Source: Defluviitaleaceae bacterium
Lineage (GTDB): Bacteria > Bacillota > Clostridia > Lachnospirales > WQUN01
Direction of reading: 5' to 3'
Length of the DNA stretch: 12,492 bases
Assembly (NCBI GenBank): GCA_009782245.1
Contig: WRKK01000320.1
Coordinates: 1-12,492, forward strand
How positions within the stretch are numbered: position 1 is the stretch's first letter; every line of letters starts with the position of its first letter. The position numbers were made by a program, and so were the translations under genes. Shown here one piece after another: positions 6,847-12,492 of this stretch. The notes beneath the pieces are model-generated. The model saw only the letters and a list, made by a program, of their open reading frames with translations. It searched no databases and was not told the origin of the DNA.

Positions 6847-7110
6847 CTAATTTTTGGGTGTAAATAATTCGCATTGTTCAAAATTTTCGTCGCATTTATC
6901 GGGATTATTGCAAATTGCACTAGGCGTTGAATAGCCAAAAGTTGCCGTGATTTTTTCGTTGTAAAACTTGCACGATTTGCATAATGCGGTTATTTCTTGG
7001 CTGGCTGTTTCAGATTGTAGAGATTGCCCAGTTTGTGCGGGTTGGTCATTATTTGACTGGCTTGTTGCCATTATATAGGTGTTAAAAAGTTCTAAAGTCG
7101 TTTTTTTCAC
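6847..7110 (-). CDS. small Cys-rich protein, probable metal-binding, function unknown
   Basis: This is an 87-aa protein I do not recognise. The N-terminal 40 residues are polar (Gln, Ser, Asn, Thr rich). The C-terminal half has five cysteines: CKSC at 44-47, Cys67, Cys73 and Cys80, in the pattern CxxC-x19-C-x5-C-x6-C, with CKFY and CELF motifs that look like a small zinc- or iron-binding fold. The start chosen is GTG at 7110, with AAAGGAG 11 nt upstream; the alternative ATG at 7071 (74 aa) has no ribosome binding site. The open frame continues upstream to 7452 through a palindromic repeat, but that extension is not believable as protein. It is the first gene of the operon with the phosphodiesterase and MFS transporter, preceded by its own promoter. 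Confidence 0.75.
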   Translation of the reverse strand: MKKTTLELFNTYIMATSQSNNDQPAQTGQSLQSETASQEITALCKSCKFYNEKITATFGYSTPSAICNNPDKCDENFEQCELFTPKN

Positions 7111-7141
7111 AGTTTTTAGGTCTCCTTTGCGTATTTTAGAT

Positions 7142-7170
7142 AGTATAACATAAAAATTTATTTTTGGGAA
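7142..7170 (-). promoter_or_regulatory. leftward promoter for the Cys-rich protein/phosphodiesterase/MFS operon
   Basis: On the minus strand, TTCCCA (complement of 7165-7170), a 17-nt spacer and TATACT (complement of 7142-7147) with a TGn extension (TGTTATACT). The ribosome binding site and GTG start lie about 15-32 nt downstream. Its -35 overlaps the -35 of the rightward promoter. Confidence 0.6.
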
Positions 7171-7193
7171 ATTTTTTGCAGGTATGTTATAAT
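7164..7193 (+). promoter_or_regulatory. rightward promoter for the nucleotidyltransferase/deoB pair
   Basis: TTGGGA (7164-7169), an 18-nt spacer and consensus TATAAT (7188-7193) with a TGn extension (TGTTATAAT). The predicted transcript start near 7200 gives a leader of about 180 nt containing the palindrome at 7232-7363. Confidence 0.65.
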
Positions 7194-7231
7194 AAAAATA
7201 GAACAAACCAAAAACAGAAAGGGCTGTGCAA

Positions 7232-7363
7232 CATCTGCGTACACTTTTATTGAAATATTGGGGATTAGACGGGACGGGCGACCGTCCCCTGCCCGTCCGG
7301 CAGGCGGGTCGGTCGCCCGTCCCATCTGGTTTGCAATATTTCAATAAAAAGTGTACGCAGGTG
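7232..7363. mobile_element. MITE-like palindromic element, copy C of the GGGCGACCG family
   Basis: The terminal inverted repeats are about 29 bp. The left arm (7232-7260) and right arm (7334-7363) differ by one base at the tip region and one T in a T-run; each reads CTGCGTACACTTTT from its outer end, ending in ATTGAAATATTG. Inside is a second inverted pair, GGGACGGGCGACC (7271-7283) and GGTCGCCCGTCCC (7311-7323), and a central CCTGCC/GGCAGG hairpin. The inverted core (7276-7308) matches copies A and B apart from a 6-nt loop. No coding capacity for a transposase is present, and no target-site duplication is evident. It lies between promoter and start codon of the nucleotidyltransferase, so the transcript would carry a hairpin of about 130 nt. 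Confidence 0.75.
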
Positions 7364-7381
7364 AGACACGGAAAAATTAAA

Positions 7382-8401
7382 ATGATACAAAATATACTGC
7401 AAAGTCCGCAATACGGCTTTCTCCGCACAAACCCTGTGTTAGGCGGCAACATAATATTTTTAACATTAGGCGGAAGTTACGCATACGGCACAAATGTTCC
7501 CACTAGCGATGTTGACGTGCGCGGCGTGTGCCACAATACAAGGCAATCGCTAATTGGCTTTACTCCATTCGAGCAATTTATCGACAACCCAACCGATACA
7601 ACAATCTACTCATTCAACAAGTTAATCCACCTTTTAATCTCGTGCAACCCTAACACGATTGAAATTTTGGGCTGCAAACCCGAGCATTATTTTATGCAAA
7701 CAAAAACGGGCACACAACTTTTGGCAAACCGCAAACTTTTTTTGTCAAAAAGGGCGGTTCGCTCTTTTATGGGATATGCGAACGCACAGCTAAACCGCTT
7801 GCAAAATAATTTGGCAAGGTTTACGCTACAGCAATCCGAGCAGGAGGAGCATATTAAGCGGTCTATCGATAGTGCAATGCTGGGTTTTGAAGATAGATAT
7901 AAAAGTTTCAAAAACGGCAGCATTGTTTTGACAACCGATATTTCCCAAAAAGCCGACTTTGACACGGAAATTTTTATGGATATAAATTTAACGCACTATC
8001 CGTTGCGGGATTTTGTCTCTATTTGGAGCGAAATGAGCAGTATTATAAAGGAATACAGCAAACTGAACCACCGCAACAAAAAGAAAACGGACGAAAAACT
8101 GGATAAACACGCCATGCACCTAGTTAGGCTATATTTAATGTGCTTGGATATTTTGGAAAAACAGGAAATTATAACGCACCGCCAGCAAGATTTACCGCTA
8201 CTAATGGACATTCGCAACGGAAAATATCGCAATCAAAACGGCACATACAACGCCGCATTTTACGATATTTTGCATAACCTAGAAAAACGCCTAGAATACG
8301 CCAAAAACAACACGGTTTTACCCGATAAACCCAACTTAAAAGCAATCGAAGCCTTTGTTATGGCGGTAAATCAGCAAAAATTAGCGGATACAAATTCGTA
8401 A
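7382..8401 (+). CDS. predicted nucleotidyltransferase, YcgL/RlaP-like (pol beta superfamily)
   Basis: This 339-aa protein has an N-terminal pol-beta-type nucleotidyltransferase signature: LGGSYAYGTNVPTSDVDVRGV, with GGS at 30-32 and the metal-binding Asp43 and Asp45. Later NTIEILGCKPEH, KLFLSKRAVRSFMGYANAQL and a helical C-terminal half fit the YcgL/RlaP family (PF10127, COG3541), whose members are sometimes linked to RNA repair; the reaction of most is not known. Residues beyond about 130 are probably all-helical. The ATG at 7382 is preceded only by a weak GGA site; the frame is open back to a GTG at 7226 through the palindromic element, but those 52 residues are not conserved-looking. It lies 32 bp before deoB and is probably co-transcribed. 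No RNA ligase gene is nearby. Confidence 0.88.
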   Translation: MIQNILQSPQYGFLRTNPVLGGNIIFLTLGGSYAYGTNVPTSDVDVRGVCHNTRQSLIGFTPFEQFIDNPTDTTIYSFNKLIHLLISCNPNTIEILGCKPEHYFMQTKTGTQLLANRKLFLSKRAVRSFMGYANAQLNRLQNNLARFTLQQSEQEEHIKRSIDSAMLGFEDRYKSFKNGSIVLTTDISQKADFDTEIFMDINLTHYPLRDFVSIWSEMSSIIKEYSKLNHRNKKKTDEKLDKHAMHLVRLYLMCLDILEKQEIITHRQQDLPLLMDIRNGKYRNQNGTYNAAFYDILHNLEKRLEYAKNNTVLPDKPNLKAIEAFVMAVNQQKLADTNS

Positions 8402-8433
8402 AAACTTTAACAAAAAATGAAAGGTTGACAAAA

Positions 8434-9594
8434 ATGAAAAACAGAGTATGTATAATAGTTTTGGACAGCGTGGGAATCGGCGAAATGCCCGATGCCGCCG
8501 AGTTTGGCGATGCTGGCACACACACGCTAGGAAACATTGCAAAACAGCAGGGCAAGCTAAATTTGCCCAATTTGTACGCAATGGGCTTGGGAAACATTGA
8601 AAACAGCCAATTACCAGCGGTTGCCGCACCAACAGCGGCATACGGCAAAATGGCAGAAAAAACCAAGGCAAAAGACACAACCAGCGGTCATTGGGAACTT
8701 GCGGGGATTATCATGGAAGAGCCGTTTCGTACGTTCGCAAGTTTTCCGCAGGATATAATGGATAAGTGGCTAAAATTGGCAAATTTGGCGGGATTTTTGG
8801 GCAACAAGGCGGCATCTGGGACGGCGATAATTGACGAATTGGGCGCAGAACACATGAAAACGGGGCTACCAATCGTGTACACTTCGGCGGATTCCGTTTT
8901 TCAGGTTGCCGCCCACGAGGAAATTATCAAAATACAGGATTTATACCGCATTTGCGAGGTTGCCCGTGAAATATTGGTTGACGATTATCAAGTTGGGCGA
9001 GTTATCGCGCGCCCGTTTGTGGGCGAACCTGGCAGTTTTTCACGCACCAAAAACCGCAAAGATTACGCCGTCGAGCCAATTTCTGATACAATTTTGGACG
9101 CACTTGTGGCGAATGGGCAAAATGTGCTGGGCATAGGCAAAATAGAGGATATTTTTTGCAAACGTGGCGTAACGCACATAAATCACACAACAAACAACGT
9201 TGACGGAATTTCCGCGACAATACAGGCATTAAAAGCCACCGAGGACGATATAAGCCTAATTTTTACCAATTTGGTTGACTTCGATATGCTTTACGGGCAT
9301 CGCAACAACGCAGCGGGTTATGCCGCCGCCTTGGAATACTTTGACGAACGTTTGCCAGAAATTTTGGCGGCAATGCAGCCCACCGACACGCTTTATATCA
9401 CAGCCGACCACGGTTGCGATCCCACTTACACGCAATCCACCGACCACTCCAGAGAATACGTGCCAATTTTGGCGTACGGTGCAAATATCTCGCCGCAAAA
9501 CCTCGGCACACGAGCCACTTTTGCCGATTTGGCGGCTGATGTTTATTTTCGTCTAATTGGCAAAAATTGGGGGATTGGCGAAAAGTTTTTCTAA
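8434..9594 (+). CDS. deoB: phosphopentomutase
   Basis: This 386-aa enzyme interconverts (deoxy)ribose-1-phosphate and (deoxy)ribose-5-phosphate, linking nucleoside salvage to the pentose phosphate pathway. It is an alkaline phosphatase superfamily protein in the cytoplasm. Diagnostic sequences are VLDSVGIGEMPDA (metal-binding Asp11), AKDTTSGHWELAG around residues 79-91 (catalytic Thr82/83), KNRKDYAVEP, NLVDFDMLYGHRN, ITADHGCDPT and STDHSREYVPIL, the last two carrying metal ligands. The length is normal for the family and there are no gaps. The ATG at 8434 is preferred, with AAAGG 9 nt upstream; a TTG at 8425 is an alternative start. The usual partners (purine nucleoside phosphorylase, deoxyribose-phosphate aldolase) are absent here; it follows a nucleotidyltransferase instead. 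Confidence 0.97.
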   Translation: MKNRVCIIVLDSVGIGEMPDAAEFGDAGTHTLGNIAKQQGKLNLPNLYAMGLGNIENSQLPAVAAPTAAYGKMAEKTKAKDTTSGHWELAGIIMEEPFRTFASFPQDIMDKWLKLANLAGFLGNKAASGTAIIDELGAEHMKTGLPIVYTSADSVFQVAAHEEIIKIQDLYRICEVAREILVDDYQVGRVIARPFVGEPGSFSRTKNRKDYAVEPISDTILDALVANGQNVLGIGKIEDIFCKRGVTHINHTTNNVDGISATIQALKATEDDISLIFTNLVDFDMLYGHRNNAAGYAAALEYFDERLPEILAAMQPTDTLYITADHGCDPTYTQSTDHSREYVPILAYGANISPQNLGTRATFADLAADVYFRLIGKNWGIGEKFF

Positions 9595-9623
9595 ATAATT
9601 TGGCGATATTGGCGATAATCGAA

Positions 9624-9672
9624 ACGGGAAAACGGGCGACCGTTTATCCCCAACAATTTACGCCCGTTTGCC
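9624..9672. repeat. decayed GGGCGACCG-type palindrome after deoB
   Basis: AAACGGGCG (9630-9638) and CGCCCGTTT (9661-9669) are exact reverse complements with a 22-nt loop. An overlapping alternative stem pairs GGGAAAACGG with CCGTTTATCCC with one bulge. The words ACGGGCGACCG and CGCCCGTTTGCCC recur in the intact repeats. There is no T-run after the stem, so it is not a standard terminator. The rest of the 9595-9805 gap holds only the promoter and ribosome binding site of the next gene. Confidence 0.5.
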
Positions 9673-9722
9673 CTAACCAATTTCACACCTCAAAATTGGC
9701 GTTTTCTTTTTTTTCAATAAAT

Positions 9723-9751
9723 TTGACACAATCCAAATTTTCCGCTAAAAT
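9723..9751 (+). promoter_or_regulatory. strong sigma-70/sigma-A type promoter for the surface protein gene
   Basis: Consensus TTGACA (9723-9728), a 17-nt spacer and TAAAAT (9746-9751), preceded by a T-rich tract (9711-9724). The start codon is about 55 nt downstream. Confidence 0.75.
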
Positions 9752-9805
9752 AAATCTATCAACAAAAAATTCCAACAAAACCTACCACCAGAAAGGAGAT
9801 TTCTC

Positions 9806-12301
9806 ATGTTTGGCAAAAATAAAAAATCCCAGTACATAGCAAAACGTGCCGCTTATTCGCCAGACCAAAACATCATGCCAACTTTTTCAGCAAGTTCCGC
9901 AAAAAAATTTATACTAAAAAAAGCCCTTTATTCCAAGCGGTTTTTGGCTTTTTTCATTGCCTTTACTGTAGTAATTGCCTATATCGCCCTCGATGCCTTT
10001 GCCGCTGGCGGTATTGTGATAGATGTCAACCGTGATAGAGATGTAACGATAAACGCCAGCCCCGATATTGCCTACAACGTGGGAAACAGCGGCGGCGGCA
10101 CACGTGGGCCAATCACGATAACGCTAACCCCGCCAGACGGCACGGCGCTTAACGAGACGGACATCGTGGTAAACGTCCCGCGCGGCTGGGGCTACGAGGT
10201 AAGAAATGCGGAAACCGTGATAATAACGCCGCCAAGCGTGGTCGCTGGCTGGGATAGGAATCCGCTGGTAACAATTCCAGGGTCGGGGCTTAACCAAGAC
10301 GGCACGATAATTCGCATACCGTTCACGCCCGATGCGGGCGATCCGCCGTTCAACACGGCAAACGACCCAAACTATGAGGGCAGAGACATAGATGTTGTGC
10401 ACCCGCCAAATTGGAATTATTGGTTTGAATGGGACGGAGACACGCTAGTTTTAGTGCTTGTTTCGCTTGACGACCTTGATTATATCAACCCGCCCGAGAT
10501 AGGTATGCTGTGGGCTGGATTAACGCATATTACGGGGCGGCGTGTTGCAGGGGCAGAAGTTACGGTAATTTTGCCAAGCGGCACGGAAGTAATTGTGCCG
10601 CCCAGCGGAATCGCCTCGTTTGACGGCATTGGCGAGTTTGACTTTGAGGGAATTATTACTTTGTCCGATTTGGTTGACGATTTGGATATTTTGGAAGACG
10701 AAGAACTTGAAGACGGTGAAGAAATTGACGAAAACGGCGGAAACGTTGACGGCGAAGACGAAAACGAAACCGAAAATTCCGCCGAAAACAACGAAAACGG
10801 CGAAAATATTGACGGCGAAGACGAAACCGAAAATTCTGCCGAAAACAACGAAAACGGCGGAAATTTTGACGGCAAAGACGAAAATAATGAAAACAGCGAA
10901 AATATTGACGGCGAAGACGAAAACAACGAAACCGAAACTCCGCAGCCAACAATAAGAATGTTTTCGTCCCCAATAAGGTTAGCCGCCATGCTAGACGACA
11001 CATTTTTGTCAACCTTAAATGTTGGCGGCCGCCATGTGATTTCGCAAATGCCAAACAGCGAGCCTTGGACACTACACATAATAAATTACACGCTACACGA
11101 GGGCGACATTGTGCAAGCCACGCAGTCGTTACTTGGGTTGACAAGCATGGAAACGGAAAAGGAAGTTTTGGACATTGTGAGCATAATGCTAGGAATGCCG
11201 CAACCAACGGCAACGCAACCACCAACATACGATACCGAAACAATCGCAATTTTGCCGCCGCTCGAAATTGAGGAACTGGAAGAAGAGTTGCCACCAACGC
11301 CGCCGCCAACTCCACAACCAACGCCGCAACCCACGCCAACACCGCAACCAACACCGCAACCAACACCGCAACCAACCCCAGAACCAACCCCAGAACCAAC
11401 ACCAGAACCAACACCAGAGCCAACCCCAGAGCCAACACCAGAACCACCGCCAGAGCCCACACCAGAACCAACGCCAGAGCCAACCCCGCAACCAACGCCA
11501 ACACCAACAGAAGAACCAGTTATTGCGGCAGTCGCCGAAGAACCGCCGCCGCCGCCAACACAGCTTATTTTGGATAATCACAATCAGCAATTTTCGCTAA
11601 ACATTAACACAATCGCAAACAACGGCGGCTTATATATCGATGAAAACCATATCCCGTGGATATTGAACGGGCAGGGCATACCAATAATCGACACAAGCAT
11701 TTTGCCCGAAAACATAGGAATTGTGCAGAACGAGCATGGTTTTAGGCTGTATAGTTCCGCGCCAGGGGATATTGTGCAAACCGTGCAAAACGGCTATAAC
11801 CAAGGTGTTCACGATGACAACGGCAATTTGCTTGCGGTGTACATCGGCATTTACACCGTCGCATATAACAGCGAAGTTCGTTTCTTGCGAGATATGGGGA
11901 TTCCGCTGGGTGCGTTTATGTTTGACACAACTGTTCAGCCGCAAACGCCGTGGTGGCTTTGGTTGTTGCTTGCTCTGCTGGCTTTGTTGCCGTTTTTGCT
12001 GTTTTCGCTATTTGGTCGGCAGCAGGTTGTTGTAAAATTTGTGATAAAAAACGACAAGCCGCCGTATTACCAGTTTATACGCCGTGGTGCAAAAATTGAA
12101 TATCCGCAAGAAATACAACGTCAACATTTTCCAATAAAATCGTGGTATGTTGAAAATAAAGACGGCGACCTTGAAAAATGGGATTTTAATAATCGGGCTA
12201 CTAAAAATATTGCACTTTATGCCGAAAGTTCCCATGTTAGCGAGACGGAATCGTTGCAGAATGACTATTATGGCTTTGACTTCGGGTTTGTGGCGGAATA
12301 G
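9806..12301 (+). CDS. large membrane-anchored surface protein with acidic and Pro-rich repeats
   Basis: I do not recognise this 831-aa protein as a named family. A Lys-rich N-terminus (about 44 aa) precedes a signal or anchor segment (about 45-67, ending DAFAAGG). Residues 68-240 are a beta-rich, Thr/Pro/Asn-containing extracellular region. GAEVTVILPSGTEV (249-262) and WTLHIINYTLHEGDIVQATQ (421-440) look like two halves of a bacterial Ig-like (Big_6-type) module. Between them is an acidic Asn/Glu/Asp repeat (about 310-378). A PTPQ/PTPE stalk spans about 496-568, a second folded region about 577-712, and a transmembrane helix WWLWLLLALLALLPFLLFSLF about 716-736. The C-terminal 95 residues contain a segment ending IALYAE that resembles a Listeria-Bacteroides (Flg_new) repeat. 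No LPXTG motif is seen. The ATG at 9806 has AAAGGAGA well placed. It is a single-gene transcript with its own promoter and terminator. The likely role is cell-wall or surface interaction (inference). Confidence 0.85.
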   Translation: MFGKNKKSQYIAKRAAYSPDQNIMPTFSASSAKKFILKKALYSKRFLAFFIAFTVVIAYIALDAFAAGGIVIDVNRDRDVTINASPDIAYNVGNSGGGTRGPITITLTPPDGTALNETDIVVNVPRGWGYEVRNAETVIITPPSVVAGWDRNPLVTIPGSGLNQDGTIIRIPFTPDAGDPPFNTANDPNYEGRDIDVVHPPNWNYWFEWDGDTLVLVLVSLDDLDYINPPEIGMLWAGLTHITGRRVAGAEVTVILPSGTEVIVPPSGIASFDGIGEFDFEGIITLSDLVDDLDILEDEELEDGEEIDENGGNVDGEDENETENSAENNENGENIDGEDETENSAENNENGGNFDGKDENNENSENIDGEDENNETETPQPTIRMFSSPIRLAAMLDDTFLSTLNVGGRHVISQMPNSEPWTLHIINYTLHEGDIVQATQSLLGLTSMETEKEVLDIVSIMLGMPQPTATQPPTYDTETIAILPPLEIEELEEELPPTPPPTPQPTPQPTPTPQPTPQPTPQPTPEPTPEPTPEPTPEPTPEPTPEPPPEPTPEPTPEPTPQPTPTPTEEPVIAAVAEEPPPPPTQLILDNHNQQFSLNINTIANNGGLYIDENHIPWILNGQGIPIIDTSILPENIGIVQNEHGFRLYSSAPGDIVQTVQNGYNQGVHDDNGNLLAVYIGIYTVAYNSEVRFLRDMGIPLGAFMFDTTVQPQTPWWLWLLLALLALLPFLLFSLFGRQQVVVKFVIKNDKPPYYQFIRRGAKIEYPQEIQRQHFPIKSWYVENKDGDLEKWDFNNRATKNIALYAESSHVSETESLQNDYYGFDFGFVAE
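10733..10939 (+). repeat. in-frame acidic tandem repeats in the surface protein gene
   Basis: Imperfect units begin with GACGGC(G/A)AAGACGAAA at 10748, 10811, 10868 and 10907, spaced 63, 57 and 39 nt, all multiples of three. They encode variations of DGEDENETENSAENNENG. High DNA identity between the first two units suggests recent slippage or duplication. Confidence 0.8.
11291..11509 (+). repeat. in-frame PTPQ/PTPE repeat tract
   Basis: About 70 residues of P-T-P-Q then P-T-P-E units on a 12-nt period (CCA ACA/C CCA GAA/CAA types), typical of an extended, stiff wall-spanning stalk. It is likely prone to length changes by slippage; the frame is preserved by the 12-nt unit. Confidence 0.85.
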
Positions 12302-12321
12302 GCTAGTTTTTAAGACCTTAG

Positions 12322-12348
12322 ACCTTGGCTTTTTGCCAAGGTTTTTTT
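12322..12348 (+). terminator. intrinsic terminator of the surface protein gene
   Basis: A perfect stem, ACCTTGGC (12322-12329) with GCCAAGGT (12335-12342), a T5 loop and a run of seven Ts (12342-12348), about 20 nt after the stop codon. Confidence 0.9.
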
Positions 12349-12390
12349 GCGGGTTTTTATTTTTGATATACTCGAAAACTTAAACGATTT

Positions 12391-12476
12391 GTAGGGGGAC
12401 GGGCGACCGTTCACCTGCGTATACTTAAGCTAAAATCGGAGGGGCAAACGGGCGACCGAGGACGGTCGCCCCTACG
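12391..12476. repeat. GGGCGACCG-family palindromic repeat, copy D
   Basis: GACGGGCGACCG (12399-12410) is followed by CACCTGCGTATACTT (12412-12426), similar to the tip of the element at 7232-7363. Then comes GGGGCAAACGGGCGACCG with a perfect hairpin, GGGCGACCG (12450-12458), AGGA loop, CGGTCGCCC (12463-12471), ending CTAC. The reverse complement of 12440-12476 is close to the 51-82 part of copy A. It lies downstream of the terminator in gene-free DNA that runs to the window end. Confidence 0.7.
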
Positions 12477-12492
12477 GGGACGCATATCGTAG

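Noticed and set aside
7226..7381. N-terminal extension of the nucleotidyltransferase by 52 residues, starting at GTG 7226
   Set aside because: It translates the palindromic element, its GTG is only 2 nt from the AAAGGG site, and the conserved domain starts after the ATG at 7382.
7111..7452. Longer version of the Cys-rich protein reaching 7452 on the minus strand
   Set aside because: The extension runs antisense through the start of the nucleotidyltransferase gene, the palindromic element and the promoter; the ribosome binding site supports GTG at 7110.
9624..9672. Intrinsic terminator for deoB
   Set aside because: The stem is convincing but no T-run follows it.
10656..11507. Long minus-strand open frames (283 aa and others) opposite the surface protein gene
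   Set aside because: They are low-complexity shadows (Val/Leu/Ala or Gly/Val runs) of the Pro- and Glu-rich repeats and have no credible start signals.

Overview
The window looks like chromosome of a Bacillota (Firmicutes) bacterium, most likely an anaerobic Clostridia-type organism. The grounds are strong AGGAG-type ribosome binding sites, occasional GTG starts, promoters with extended -10 elements (TGTTATAAT, TGTTATACT, TGTTACAAT), moderately AT-rich genes, and GC-rich palindromic repeats confined almost entirely to intergenic DNA. The species cannot be named from sequence alone. There is no phage, insertion sequence transposase, tRNA, rRNA or CRISPR array.

Layout. The left two thirds is transcribed leftward (minus strand) as two groups. 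Group 1, in transcription order, is a small ABM-domain monooxygenase (4056-3769), a glyoxalase I-like protein (3737-3360), a 6-phosphogluconolactonase-type beta-propeller (3254-2253) and a UvrD/PcrA-family DNA helicase (2075-174). Group 2, also leftward, is a small Cys-rich protein (7110-6847), a type I phosphodiesterase/nucleotide pyrophosphatase family protein (6835-5672) and a UMF1/Atg22-type MFS transporter (5659-4373), with gaps of only about 11-12 bp. A divergent promoter region (about 7142-7193) drives group 2 leftward and a rightward pair: a YcgL/RlaP-like nucleotidyltransferase (7382-8401) and phosphopentomutase deoB (8434-9594). A separate consensus promoter (9723-9751) drives an 831-residue surface protein (9806-12301), which ends at a clear intrinsic terminator.

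The most distinctive content is the repeat DNA. One family of nested palindromes built on GGGCGACCG/CGGTCGCCC appears at the left edge, 4194-4332, 7232-7363 and 12391-12476, with a decayed trace near 9630. The copy at 7232-7363 is a MITE-like, nearly complete palindrome with about 29-bp terminal inverted repeats, inserted between a promoter and its gene. A second family (ACTGCAAAACCGTGGG then GC-rich hairpins) flanks the helicase gene in inverted orientation, and its left copy encodes the last 20 or so residues of the helicase.

The genes themselves are mostly housekeeping or metabolic: sugar phosphate and nucleoside use (lactonase, deoB), aldehyde or quinone detoxification (glyoxalase, ABM), DNA repair, transport and cell surface. 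The surface protein is the least ordinary gene. It has an apparent Ig-like module interrupted by acidic repeats, a PTPQ/PTPE stalk, and a Listeria-Bacteroides-repeat-like domain predicted on the cytoplasmic side of its C-terminal membrane segment. No multi-gene system that is clearly new was identified.
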